Notes under the pieces: generated by a model
Databases searched by the model: none
Told to the model about the DNA's origin: nothing
The model's input: the letters and a program-made list of their open reading frames with translations, nothing else
Source: Cliona cf. orientalis
Lineage: Eukaryota > Porifera > Demospongiae > Clionaida > Clionaidae
Direction: 5' to 3'
Length of the DNA: 64,000 nucleotides
NCBI GenBank assembly: GCA_963930775.1
Contig: OZ005692.1
Location: 6,062,135-6,126,134, forward strand
Shown here: positions 1 through 15,300 of the stretch, in pieces
Numbering within the stretch: the stretch's first letter is position 1
How the letters are laid out: every line of letters starts with the position of its first letter
Translations under genes and position numbers: made by a program

Positions 1-313
1 TGAGGGATGCTAATAAATACTCTGGATCCCATTGGCTGAGGTGAGCTAAGTTATTTCTAAAAGAGTTTTACAACTGTTGCTATAGTAGTACAGCTATTTG
101 CCTTGGAGCTCTCATAATATCATGCAATGTCCTATTGGCCAAAATTTACAAGTAACTAAGTAAAACCTATATACAAGTAACTAAGCTACTTAGTTACCTC
201 CTACTGACCAATCAGATTACAGGAAAGTGGCAGTAAAATTATAATAATTATTATAATATTAGGATGGATGCCCATGCAGTTATTAAAACACGAATGACTT
301 TCTATTTTCATAG

Positions 314-3300
314 ATTGAACTATTTCATAAGAAACTCTCAGAATTACGTTGCAACTTGGTTAATCGACGAGCAGAAGTCGAAAAGGTAGATGATAGCTAG
401 CTTACCGTATACGATGTCTTAAAGCATTAGCAGTGATCATTGATATCTAACAGTGTGGAGTGAAGCTGAAAGATTCTGAGAATGAAAGAGGAGCTTTACT
501 CAAAGAGAATATGCAGCTTAAGCAGGTACATGTACATAGGGGTTTTACTGTAAATGCATAATGTAATCTTGTCACTAATCAACTTCATAGTAAATCTCGA
601 GAGTTACATGAGCTTTCAGCGCAAGCCCAGCACACCACAAGAATGCATCTTGCATGGTCAATATGTAGTGGTACCACTTCAGTTACTACTCCTTATTATA
701 TAGATGTATAGGCAACAAGCTTATGACTATTTCGTGCTATAGTCGATGTAAGGTCTAAGGCAGGGCCATTCAAAGAATTACAACAAATTTACTTAGAATA
801 TTAATGTTCGAGGGCAATCAAGCTTCACTGCGTATTAAAGATTTGATACGTACATGCTGAACACTGATCACTGTGTTATTCTAATGGAACGTAAGCTAAA
901 AAATAATTACAATTTTAACTTCCATGTGACTTTCTGGTAAAGGTCATCACACACTCCATTAATTAAGATATGAGAAATCCAAGAACGTGAATTTTCTTGC
1001 GCTAATTAGATCTTGCATTTTATTCACGGTACACTTAAATTTCATGGTCAAGAAAACTATAATAATATGCATAGCAAAATTATAGATCACTGACTTGACT
1101 TCACAGAAAGGACCTATACTATGGTGTAGCTGACAACTTCCACCTCTGTGTGCAATGATGGATAGAAGCACAAAACTGCCATACATTGTCCTAATTGCAA
1201 TATTCTATTAAATTACCATTATCTACATACATGTAATATTTTGAGGTCTTTTGGTTTGGACATTCTTTATTCTGCTAGTGTGTCGGTTGGGAAAACATGC
1301 TATCATTATTGATCATTTCATCCCTACACTAGTACTGGCCTGGGTAGATATTATAGTGCTTTGATTTACTGTAATATGCAAGATCTTGTTGATTCATTTA
1401 TTAGTCAGTATCCATCAGTTTCCATTAATTTTTGTCTGCTATTGACAGGACCTCAATCAAAGTAAAGATGAACACAATCAAACTGAACGTGAGATGGCGT
1501 TACAACTTTGTCAGTGTAAAGAGGTGAATTCATCCCAACTTCAAGATCTGAAAGTGAGATAATAGTGGGAATTGTGCATACTAGACAGTAACATTTACAC
1601 ACAGAGGGAGCTACAGTCCTGCAAGGAAGAAACTGTTAAAGTAAGGGAGAAGCTGGCAAAAGTTTCACATTCCTATCAGGTATACATGTATGTGTATATA
1701 TACTTCACATGCATGTGCATAGCATCCCCAAAAATGTCTCACTGCAAATTAAGCACAATTATGATTTTGTCTGTTTGTCAGTCCACCCGTGACCAGATAT
1801 GATTAATTAAAGATCTAATTCCCTATGTATACATACCCACAGCTATATCTCCAGCTATTCAATATAGTGTTATGTTGAATAGCTGGAGGTATAGGGCCTG
1901 GATACAAACTTAAATACCGTATGGCGGGTAATTTTTGTGGGGTGCTAATTTTCGTTATTTTCGTGGTTGACTTGGCAGTCATGAAATTTTCCCACCCACG
2001 AAAATTAATGCCTACGGTGATATGGTACTACGTATGTGAGTCCATGATGATGGGCGTGGCCACAAACATCGTGGCAGCGCAGCCAACACTGCTAATAGCG
2101 TCTTCAACACTAATACCGTAGAAACTGGTTGTTAAGCGCATGCGCTTATAGCACGCGGCAGCAAGAAAATATGCGCTCAACAAAAAGTATGCACTTAACA
2201 GGAAGCATGCGCTTAATTAAAAGTGCTAAAACACGGTAGGTGGGGCGTGCGTAAAGAATGTGTTGAGGGTAGATAGGCCTACAACGGTGGCCAAGAAGCG
2301 ACCAGAGAGCGTGATTCTCGACGTTTTCTTCTCCAGCCTACTTCTAGCCTTCTTTCTGGGCTCATGTAACCGATCGCTCGTCGTTCAGCTGGCTTGCTGG
2401 GCATATGCGCCTAACAAAGAGCGGTAAAGCTCGCATAAAACTATGTGCTTAATAAAAAGTATGCGCTTAACAGCGAGCAGCGCTTAACAACCAGTTTCTA
2501 CGGTATTCTTCTATCTCATGCCTTTTGTCCAAGTTTCTGTAGGTATGGCTTAGTAACAAAGAAGATCGCGAGCGCGTGTATCAATTACATCATTGCTTAT
2601 GCAGCAGTGCCACGCCCCTAGACTGGTTGTTGTCACGAAATTTAAAACCACGAAAATTAATTTTGAGGGCCTTTTCGGACTTTCCACAAATTTGGCCCCA
2701 CAAAAATTACCCGCCATACGGTACATGTAAGAATGTAGCTGATAATGAGTTATTATCAGGTGACAGCACTTTCATAGATCAATATAGTAGATGTAATTAA
2801 ATCTTGGCGCACATATGCAAGGGTTACAGTGGAGTGTGTGTGGGTATCTGTTACCATGCTAGCAGCTACATACCTATACATGTATATCCAAAAAATGAGA
2901 CAATATTGAGATACTTGTAGACTTTCATGTTGTGTGACTTAGCTGAAAATGCTTTATTCAATTATTTTAGTTGCTGGCTAGCTGTCACAATGATCAGTAA
3001 CTTGGCTTTTCCCCCGAGAAAAAACACACCAATGATTCTTGACATGGTTACAAATGGCAATATAACTACAAACTGTAGTATATGAACCGCTCATGTCATG
3101 CAGGCTTGACTCTGACCTGATGACTAGCCTTATCTCCATCCCCTGCATGACTGCATGCTGTATATCAATTGACCGGCAAGCAGCTTGAATCTCAGGCTTT
3201 TGCATGATAGTGCCTTATTATTGTATACTATAGTTACTGCACTTTTTCATTCCGCAGTCTCTCAAGGCAGAGCTTGTTCAAGTGAAATCTGAGTATGAAC

Positions 3301-6300
3301 ATAAGCAAAAGCAAATGAAGGAGCTGGAAGAATGCTTGGAAGCAGTAATAATATTATATGCCACATTAGATACTGTGTGGCAATACCATGCAACTTTCTC
3401 AATTTAGACTTATCTTAAGACATCCAAAAGAGAGCAAAATTTGTCAAGTGAATTTAATTCCCTCAAGGTAAAAGCTGCTAATAAGTTGCATTGTTCATCC
3501 AAAATGAATACTATAACATTTTCTGTTAGGTAACACATAGTCAAGAATTGGGATCATTACAAGAACATCATAAGCAAACAACCAGCAAGCTACAACAGAG
3601 AATCTCTGAATTACAGGTGCACTAGTACTCCAACAGTTATAATTTAGTCTGTTACTATAGCTCTGTGGGGCTATGTCAATCTGCACTGAGATGTCATGAT
3701 ATCGTGGGAGCATGTATCGTGTATACCATAATATACATGAAATTTTCTAATTAGAGCTAGTGCATTTGCCATATAGGCTGCACTGTACGCCCATGCATCC
3801 CAGGTCAATTGACCCACTGCAAAACAATTCATTGACTATGATCGATGTGCGATAATTAATTGCCTATCCTGCAATAATTGTGACCAATAGATCCTCTGGG
3901 CCTGCAGTATGATCAATATAGGTGTGACTATGGTGGAAAACAAGATCAATGTACTATTATATGATGCTCATTAAACACACTGAAGCCAGCTTTTGGCCAA
4001 ATTCTATATGTTTATAAGTTGCATAAGAATGATGACTCACAATAACAACTATAGAATCGATTAGTTAATTTTCCCCTTGCTGTGCGTACACTTTCTGTCT
4101 CACATAAAATTCCCATGCCTAGCCTATTGACCACCCATGTCATTATGCTAGCATAGACAGACAGACAATATTTGATTACTTTACCACTTATACATGCATT
4201 GTGGAATAATGAATGCACTGATATATTGAAATCACTGCACGCACAGCTGCTGGTGGCTTACATATGATGCTAGTTAATCACTTTTCTCACTGTTGCAAAT
4301 GTTTCACCATGTTCTTGCTGCAATAGTCCCAGCTGCTGTTTCGGTTGCTTCTCTTTCTCAGATTTGGTTGCCTCAGATGGCAGGGGAGGCAGAACAGGTG
4401 GGGAAGGGGGGCAACCATCCCCCCCCCCCCCCCCCCCCCAAGGTGGAAGGTAGTAATATCGTATAGCAGGTAATTTTCGTGGGGTGCTAATCTTTGTTAT
4501 TTTCGTGGTTGACTTGGCAGTCACGAAATTTTTCCATCCACGAAAATTAATGCCTACAGTGACATGGTTATGCGAGTCCATATGATGGGCGTGGCCACAA
4601 ACAGCGTAGCCAACACTTTCCAAGCAATAGTCATCCAGCTGATAGCATCTGTGACACTAATATTCTTCTAAATCATGCTATTTGTCCAAGTCTCTGTAGG
4701 TATGGCTTAGTAACAAAGAAGATTACGAGCAAGATTGAGCGCATACATTGATTACATCATTGCTTATGCAGTGCCACATCCCTGGACTGGCCGGTTGCTG
4801 TCACGAAATTTAAAACCACAAAAATTAATTTTGAGGGCCATTTCGGACTTTCCACGAAGATTACCTGCCATGCGGTACAATATGACATTGTACATTCTAT
4901 ATACATACTAATATCAAGCTTGTGGGTGTCTATTTGACTGATTTTGCTCCTCCAAACTGAACTATAATAGCCCTCATGCAGCCACCTCTGGTCTTGTAGT
5001 TACTATTATCTCCGTGATGATATATAGTGATGGTATTAAACTGATGAAACCTCCATGAAATATGCACCAATGAAACTTCTTTGCAATAATATGATAGGAT
5101 TACTGTCTACATTCATACATGTATCTATATCATGAAACCGCCATGTAATTTATTAGCTGTTTCATGCACATGAACCTTACAATAGTAATTGGTCATCACA
5201 TAGAGTCAGTAGACTCTCTTATGTAGGTCATTGTAAAAATGTGAAAGTATAATCACTAATTGGTTCATTACACACTAAGCGATTTCCATTATTGGGACTT
5301 TGAGACTGTAAGTTTTATATGGGCACGCACTCAGCCATGCAGAATGGCTCAAACTCATGTGCCAGGCAGAAAGCACATGGTGGGTAGTGTTGACAGGCAT
5401 GGCCAATAAGATGAAGTATTTGCGACATTCATGGACCTTGCCAAATGATTCGCATAATGAAGCCAGTTTTTTGACAATATTGATGGATATGCTGTCTTAC
5501 AAGTCGCTCAGATGCCTAGATCTCCATATCTGGCGATTTTTGCACTGATGACGACAGACAAAACCGATTACTTCACCCCTTGCACATGCGCGCAGGCTAA
5601 AAACAATTAAAGGATGATATCGATGATAGTGCCAAAAAGTACATGAACAAGATTTGTGGGACATGTATCCACTATACATTTCTTTTCTCAATAATATATC
5701 TTGATACTGATTCCCACACAAGAAAGACCGTGTCCCTGATATTGGGTACCTCTGATTCAGCATGTTAGTGCTATACCCTTCTATATTCTTGATTCTATGT
5801 ATGTAGGAGATATCCATAGATATACATATAACATATTATAGTCAGTAATATTAATGATTGTCGCGTTAGCTACTGGTTAGTTTATATTCCTGCCACGATA
5901 GCTACTACTCATTTTTCTGGGCCTGGGAATGAGGTTAGTCACTGATTATGAGCTAACTGTGCACTGAGGGACCATGCCTACAGTTGTACGTTAGTCTTGT
6001 GACCCAGCCCCCTAAACGCACGCGAAAGGGGGCTGGGCCACGAGACTAAGTTGTACGTCTGGCTAGGAACAATGACAAAATTTAATGTGCTATGACTTTT
6101 ACACGCACGCCCAAACTTCGGCTCATCATCCTATATTCATAGATGGGTTTAGGATTATATTACTAGTGTAGATTTCTCATCCACTAGTAGTGGCTTATCA
6201 CTTAGTAATGCAGTACTGCAGTGCTATTGCGCCATTAACTTTGCAATTATCACACACTCAGATACAATTGGCTGATGAGCAATCAACAGTGAGAGCCATG

Positions 6301-9300
6301 AGAAGGCATCAACTGCAGTTGTTTGGTGACCAGCACAAGATGTTACAGCATGACCTGACCAAGTAAGCATGCACCTTCCATGAAGTCACACTTCTCCAGA
6401 GAATTGCGATCAATTGTACATGTACGTAATGCATGTATAGCCAGAAATATTGGCAGGAATTAAATTGGCGGATTTAAGTTGGCTACGGTTTGAAATATAT
6501 AGCAAGACACTTTGTATTGCAGCAACTCCCAAATTCTACAAGAGGCGAAGCATCAGCTAGCATGTCTGAGACAATCCCATAGATGCAAAGCCCAGAGAGC
6601 ATGAGGCTTGGCTTACACCTCATACCCCATAAACACAGCAATGTCAGCAACAGGGTCAACCCAGCCCTCCCCTCTGCCACACTGCAGATTCAGACATGAG
6701 TGGCTCGTGCATGTATGCATGCACTCCTGGAACTAAGTCCACACCACATACATGCACTACTAATCGCTACCATTGTCAGTAGCAGGTGTCTGACTTATAT
6801 ACTTTGATAAGATGCTAACGCACCTTCGCTGCTGGCATTGACTTACACTGTATTCCACATGCCACTATGCTTGATGCCCTTAAGTTAGCAATGAGCGATA
6901 CTGGAATTAATGTTACACTGTGCGGATACTAATAGCTATTGTGCCATTGCGTCTGCAATAGGTGGTCACGGTTGTTGTTATGCAATCAGCAATCACAATT
7001 AACCTTAAAAACCACGCCTGAATAGTGCATTATGACAAGGCCATATCGTATCTAATTTTAAGCCTGGCTAAGTATAACTTCGTATGGCATGCAATAATGG
7101 CGTACAGGGATCCTTATGAGTATAGCTTGCAGTAATATTATTATGGGACATGCATACGCCACAATAGTGTTTAGTGTGTGCCTTGTACATCACTAAGTAA
7201 TGGATTGTGGTAGTCCAGGAGGTATCAACAAAGTGTGATAGCCAATACTCAATAATAATTCTGGCATGGCCAGTATTTCACCCAAGAAGACGAGTTATTG
7301 ACGAGTTTGATAGCCACCTGATGCTTACGAGGCTCCCTTTGCAATTGAGGAGGTAGTAATGGGCATCCCATCGGAAGTAGAAATCAATGGCATCTCTAGA
7401 ATTTTGTGCAGTTTCTTGTGATAGGCTATGCCACTAAAATTTATCATATTAACTCGTATTTATGACAACAATGTCATTTACAGAGCATGCACGCTCAGGC
7501 TACAAGTGCATTCTGTACCTAGCTTCAGGTCTGAGTTGGCATTAATGTCACCCATGGCCATGCTACTACTTTTTAAGACACATCTAGCTACACGCATATC
7601 CACCATTGGGCACAATACCTATATAAGCGGCCTCTCCTAGTGGCGAAACCTTATCGACCATCCTCTCTATGTAGTTGTGTAATCATGTTTATCAGCCCAG
7701 CTCTGACCAGTGCTAAGTTATTACAAAGTCAATAACTAGTAACTAGTAAAGGGCGTAACAATTAGTTTACAGAGCAGAGTTAAGCAAGAGATCGAAACTT
7801 AGCTGATTAATTCACCTAGTTGAAGGCGCTATACAAACATATGGGAACTTTAAAAAGCCATAACTTTAATTCTAAGGCGTGAATCAAAATTCCATCCGGT
7901 CAAACCTATTATTTTGGCCCATTCTGCGTGCCCATGTAAAAATTATGTCCACAAGTGCTCCCAAGGCCCCCATGAATAAAGTTTTTTTGTTTTTTATACT
8001 TAGTGTATAACAAGAAGCGGGCACACTAAGCAGAAAAAAAAACAGTCCAGAAACCACCACATAGTTGAGCTGGATGCACTACAGTCCCATACAATGCAAG
8101 CAGGCAGCTTAAATGTCAATTTTGACAAAAGTGGGTAATGGTCATCACATTCATGTACGCGCGTGGGCGGAAAACATTGCAAACGCATGACTTCCCTATA
8201 CAAACATATGGGAAAACTTTAAAGGGCCGTAACTTTAATTCTAAGGCGTGAATCAAAATTCTACGCCATTGAATTTCGTGTTTCGACCCATTCTGCGTGC
8301 CCATGTAAAAATTACGTCCCCAACTACTCCCAGTTCCCCCACGAATTATTATTATTTTTTTTTCTACCTACTTAGTGTTTAACTACTTAGTGTGTAACAA
8401 GTTATCAAGTTATGGACACTCCTTTTTTTCCAAGTTATCAAGATATGGACACACTAAGTAGAAAAAAACGTCCAGAGACCACCACATAATTGAGCTGCAT
8501 GCATAATAGACCCACGCAATGCAAGCAAGCAACCCAAACTTCAATTTGGACCAAAGTGGGTAAAGGTCGTCACGTTACTGTGCGCGCGTAGCCACGCCCC
8601 TCACGTAGCGCGTGGACGGAAAGCAAATGTATGGCTTCCCTATACAAACATATGGGGAAACTGTAAAGTGCCATAACTTTAATTCTAAGGCATGAATCAA
8701 AATTCTGTTCCATCAAATTTCCAGGTGCGATCCATTCTGCGTGCTCATGTAAACAGTTTGTCATGAATAGCTTCCCAGAGTCTCAAACATTAATTAATTA
8801 TTTAATAATTTAAATTTTTCTACAAGCTAAACCACAACCTAAGATAAAAGAATTTTATCAAGCAGTAATTAGTTAACGGTATGTCACCATTTTCTATCAT
8901 ACATGTCTGCTACAATAGGTCAGGTATGTGGTAAGGCAGAAAATCTCAAGTTGCAAATATTGACTACTATAATACTAATGCGTAACATATCTGAGAGTGA
9001 CTTGGGGCTTGTATACGTAATCATCCCCTAGTCTAGATCCAATGTAAGGAGCATCGCCCATGGAATGTTGTTGGTGTATGTCAACTGCCTTCCTAGCATC
9101 ACTGGCAGTGGAAAAAAAAGATGGAAAAAAATTGGCCCCGGGTGAGATTCGAACCAGTGCACGCATTGATACTGGTTGGCAGACACTGAGCTTAACCATT
9201 GCACCATCTGGACAGTAGTCATTTCCTTCATACTTTAGTGGTCAGAAACTACTACGACTCTTATTTCAAAATTGAAAGTGAAAATCAAAAATCTGAGACG

Positions 9301-12300
9301 ATTCAATTATTATTTTTGATCCACTCTACATGCTGATATAAAAATTATTGCACAATACCTTTTCCTGTGCTTCGAATGAATTATTTACATTACATTACAT
9401 TACATTACATTACATTACATTACATTACATTAATTACATTACATTACACGCTCACATATTCTTTTATCTTAGGTTGTAATTAGTGTGTAACTACTTAGTG
9501 TTTAATTTTAAGTCATTGCAGTTAATAGTTAAGAAAGAATACTTTGATCTTGCTTTGATGTGGGCAATTACCGGTCTTTTCTTCAGGGGCCACTTCCGGT
9601 CGCTAATTACACGCGCATAATCATCCCTGGCTCTTTCTGGACACGCCCACCTTCGACCAAAAATACACGTATGGCCTCTTCGGCCATGCCCCCTCACGAT
9701 TCGCTAATTGAATTAGCCAATCCTCACGCTCACGCACTTTATGCTACCTTAACTGGTGTAGGAGTCACTCAACCACATCAATCATGTGCACGAGCGGAGC
9801 TGACAGAAGGCGCTAGGCCGTGAAACTTTCTGTTTAGGGAGCAAATCTTATAAGCCAGTAAATTTATTGTTGGTAGTAGCTTCTCTGGGCCTGGGAACAA
9901 GGATAGTCACTGAACTGACTGTTCTAGAGCTGAGGGGCCGCAGTAAGGTTAATTAATGATGAACTAATGAGGGGTGTGGCTAGGCCCACTATGACTATGC
10001 GCGCTCGTCATCCTGGAACCAAGATTGAGTGGAGTTGGCATATTATTTCGAAGACCTAAGGAAAGATAGCTCTATATCACCAACAAAATGAGCAGCACTA
10101 GATTGCAAATATGCAGTAAGATATAGACTCGAGTAGTCTACCTGTGGCTCCATCCACCTCCGATTGTGCAGGTTGCAAGTATTGCTAGTTCTGGAGGTAG
10201 AGAGCGGACAATGGTGCATGTCATTACTGGACGAGGTGCTGGTATCATGAATACATATATACATGACATGTAAATGGCATCAAATGCAATATAGAAGGCA
10301 TTCTCCTTGCATCCTGCTTTTATATTTTGAAGATCCATCTAAAAATAATTATTGTGAAACAGAATATGAATACGTAAAGTAAATTCATTGTCCAGAAACT
10401 ATCTCCAAAAGCTCATTACGGACGGATTCTCCATGCATTCTCATATAATGAGAAAACATTAATAATCCATTAAAAATTAATGGCTTGGTGTGGTCTGAGA
10501 AATCTTATATAGCCATGCAATATCGGAAAACAGCTTTTGGACTACAATGAAACAAAAGTGGCATTGAGAGTGGTGCTGTGCAGCTTCTGTGTGGATACAC
10601 CCCACCAATAATGAGATGCAGATGGTACTTATATTGCCCCTGCATCATGGCAAGTGGTGAGGGATTACATAACACTAAGGCGTCCGTTAACTGCGCATGC
10701 CTCTGTCTGGAAATATCCTACCCTACTCAGTCTCTACGTGTATGAGTTAACGGGAAAATCTTGCATTGATGAATTATCCTGAAGAGGAATAAAACAAACA
10801 TAAAAGACAATGAAATTGTAGGATGAAGTAGGGATAGCAGGGTCGAAAAGTACACAAATAAGATTTGTAGTGATAATCTCATTCACTATACATCCCTACG
10901 CTTGCTTTTTGAGTAGGTGCAGGAATTAACTAACCAGGCAGTAATGCGACGTTCGAAGCTGAATAACCCCCTACCCCCTCTATGAGCTTAGTGGAGGATA
11001 AGATGAATTTCTCCCATATGCATGGAAAATTCAAACTAAGGATACAGCACCAATTGCAATGAGTCACGATCAACAGGCGCATGATAATCAAAAAAGCAAG
11101 TGTATAGGGACGTGCAGTGAATATGATTATCACTATAAATCTTGTTTGTGTAATTTTTGACCCTGCCATCCCTACTTCATCCTTCTATTTCATACTTGTC
11201 TAATGACAATTGACACTGACTGTATTTTGGCTCTTAACCACTAGATCATTGGATGATACTGAAATATTGAGGAGAAAGTATGTTGAAGCCAAACAGAGTT
11301 ATGAAGAAAAAGTATGTTATTCATGCTTATGTATATTATATAAAAAAAACTGTATCATTATAATAGTGGAAATGTTGCAGCATAGATACCATAATATTAT
11401 ACTGTAGAATCCTGCATAAGCCCCCCCTGCATGTTTAGCTCAAGTTCCTGCCCTAACTGTAAAATGTAGATATTAGAGCCCATAATCCAATAGGAACAGT
11501 AGCTATAGCTAGCAAACTAGCTATTTGTGTCATCTTATGCCTTACTTTGTCAATTTTCTTGAGTTTTACCAAGGGCTTATAGACCCCGAAGGGGGAGAGG
11601 GCATGTAACTGCCATACATGATATATCGATAGTGTACCTAGCAAAATTCAAATCAGACAGTGGTTTGTAACTAATTATAGTAACAGCTGCTGTCTGGATT
11701 GCATTAGTGCTATGGACTGATAATGTGGATTTTACTATGGATTTGAATTTTGCCAGGTGCCAGTTACATGCCCTCTCCCCCTTTGGGGTCTATAAGCCAT
11801 TGGTTTTACCCAGAGAAAGTACAGAGATCGCGTGCCTACACGGCATTGGATGGTCTCTGGTACATGCGTAACGTGGATTGGAAACATAATATAATAGAAG
11901 GGCGTGGCAGTGGGCACATCCGTTTTATGGGCGTGGCCAACGAACGGACATATACATTTTATTCCGAGCGAAGCGAGGTTCCCACTCGGGTCCTGGTGAC
12001 ACTTGCATGGTTTCCCGAATTTCGAAAATCTCGCTCTCGGCCTCTAGAGCATCATAGGCCAGCCTTTGCAGTTTATCAACTGTTGATCAGATTGCTAACC
12101 TGCTACCGAGTGTCACAAAGCCGTGCAATGCTTCGTCTTGCCTAAGTGTATGTGCCCCATTTGAAAAATTGTGCGCCTCCCTTAAAGCTCGCACTCCACT
12201 GTCACAGTTGTGACCCCAACTTCATTACTACTCACAGATTGGCTGACAATCGGCACACTCTTTGAACATGTCAAACTGACAACCTAGCTAAAAATTGGAC

Positions 12301-15300
12301 TTACTGTGTGGGCGTAATGTTGCGTCCGTGGACTTTTTTGCACATATCCTGTAGTCCCTTTGTCAGCTCCTTCACAAACATAGGAGGCGTCTAAAGCCGG
12401 TACCTATCCAATACTAAACTTTCAGACTCCTAGTCTTAACTAGCGCCTCGCCAGAGACGGTCAAATAGATCTACAGAACGCAAGGATTTTAGCACCGTCT
12501 GGCTCGTATTGAGGTAACCTTGCCCCACCCTAGCTAGCTAGAGCCTCGTGCCTTGGCACGTGCCAAGCACGAGGCTAGCCCCACCAGGCCCAGCGCTCGT
12601 CCTAGATCGGTAGCCTATCTAGCCTACTTGCCTTGGGGGGTGTGGTGCAACTACCGCATCCTAACCAATTATTGGCTTGTAATAATAATTAATTGTGCGC
12701 TGAGCGAGGAAATTCCTGCACTCACGTGTGTCCCTAGTTATCATAAACGCCTTGAGCATGCAAAGATAATCTTTGGAGCAATGAATCAACAGCGAGCTTT
12801 GGTGATGCGGCACGATGTTGCGGGCATGGAAGAATTTCTGGTGGACTCTCCTCGCGTGAAAGAGCTCCTTACCAACTTATTAAAAGAAGCTTCAAAGTTC
12901 AGAAGCTATGCAGCTTGAATGTAGTCTCGCGGAGCCAGACCCTTACCCTCTCCCCCGCGTAAGGGTCTGGCTCTGCGAGACTAGCTTGAATGGTCCTTTT
13001 CAACGCTAAAGAGGAAGGTGAGTCCGTTTTGTATGATGGCAGCTACACACGATGTCGATTGATGAAACTTTATGTACAGCTTGAAGAGGTAACTACAGCA
13101 GTTGGAGGAGCTACATGCATGAATGCAGGTGTTGGGGAGATAATGTAGACCTACGCTGTTCAAGTTTCAGGCATACGTGCTCCCCCAATTGCTGGAACCC
13201 ACAGTGCCAAAATCGGAGGAGTGACAGACATGGTACTGTGGCAGTGCATTGTTGAGAGGCTCTTTAAAGAACAAATAGATAAGAGGGTTATTTCTCAAGC
13301 TCAAGTCAGTCAGAGAGCTCGCTTGACTTCGACAGATTTAGAGACAAATGATGATAGGTATGCTGCAGGGTTTGTTATCAGGAAGCTCCTCCAGAAGTAT
13401 AGCATGAAGAAGACCAGCAAAGCTTATGACTTGGTTGACTGCTTGGAGGGCATGAAAAATACTGAAATGGATGATTTGGAACCAGCACTGAAAAAATCAA
13501 AGAAATGGATTGAAACCACAGATATAATAGGTTCGGAGGTTTATGCTACATCAATAACTGTGCATATCGACTCTTTGAATCGGTTGAATGTGCATATTAC
13601 CCAATATTGATGGAGAATGATAACCTAGCTCGGTATTCAATTGCTCTCATAACATCTGAAGATCTGATGTGCAGTGCTTGTGGTAAACTGTAGCAATGGA
13701 CATCTCGGATGACAAGGACTTGTTTGTAGAAATGATAGAGGAATGGGTGAACATGAGAGGGCATTCTATCAGATCCAAGACCCTCAATGACTACAAACAA
13801 ATTAAGGGAGAAAAGAAGAAGGGTGGGAGAAAAGTATTTAGGAAGGAACTAAAACATGCCAGTATCACTATCTCTGAGGAGAAATGATTCAATACATCAA
13901 CACACCACAATGCATATTCATGACATTATTTTGTAAATACTGTACTGACTATTATGCGTGTATATAATATCTATGGTTGCAGTTGTCATAAATCAGATGA
14001 TTGCAGTGAATAACTAGAGCTCATAGAGCACATACCCCACGTGCCATGGCAATATCACCTATGACCATGCCTCTTCTTAGAGACCTCTATTCTTTGAAGT
14101 TTAATCTCTTACTATATATTCATGAATAATTTCTTTTGTTGCCTAGACTCCCTATAAATAGTAGAGCAGCTCGAGCATGCGCAATAGACTGCATGAGGTA
14201 CTAGGTGGGCATGTCTGACATACACGCACAATTTGTAGCTTCCCTGGATATTGCCTAGGGTTAAGAATGAGACAGCTAGGAGATGTTTTTTCACTGTCTT
14301 ACACCATTTTATCCCATTATTGACCCTACTTTTGCTTAAATGTTGAGATTTACCAACTTTTATGCTGACAGACAACAGACAACAGACGACAGACGACAGA
14401 TAAACCGATTGCTTTACCCCTGCTGCGCATGTGTGCATGCGGGGTAAGAAGTTAATAATGTACATGCACGTGTGCATGCATGCCCTGCAGTTGCACTTAT
14501 CATGATCAGTAAACATTGACAATGGGTGTTGCATAAACCAACTACACCAAAGGTACCACAAAATTCCATATAAACTAGTGGTGATGAAAATCATCTGTGT
14601 GGGACGAGCCTTCGCGAAAATTAAGTTTTCTTTGATAGCACGCTGGCACGATCAAACTATAACAGTATGTCAGTCAGTTGCATGCCAAGCAAGTGATACC
14701 AAGTAATAGCATAGCTAGGCCTGAGAAGCTAGTACCATGAAAGTATCATAGCTTGCTAGTAGATATAAATAGTAGTGTCAGAGTGAATAGTGTATTCTCT
14801 ACATGCTAGTTATGACCATCATGAGTCCAAGTACCTGTATCTGAGCAAGGGGACAAGCTTCAATACAGTGAGTCACCTTCATGCTAATTAAGGCCACTCC
14901 AATATGATTCATTGTTTCCCCTTTCATCTAGCCAGACTGTTCCCACTGCAGCGTTTCAGGGCTGCCATAATCTTTTGATAATAAATCCTAAGAAACATAT
15001 CCCAAATCCTGAGATAATCATGGAAATCACTGTACCTTATGGGAGTAGAAGGCTTAAAAAATCCTAATATTCCTAATTTGCATATGCAAATGAAGCAAAA
15101 TTGATGCTCAAAAATCCTAATATTAGGATAAAATCCTAATCTTTGGCAGCACTGGCGTTTAGTTACTGAACGCTGCAGTGGGTGCGGTCTGGTATCAAGA
15201 TCAGAAAGCCTGGTCACTATATATACGTATTAGAGCGCCAGCAACATTGACGACCTTTGCCAAAGCAAACAACAAGACAGACAACAAGATAAGAACTCAG

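Noticed and set aside
11750..12145. A 131-codon plus-strand ORF
   Set aside because: Its start lies in the arm of an inverted repeat and no splice sites or recognisable motifs were found.
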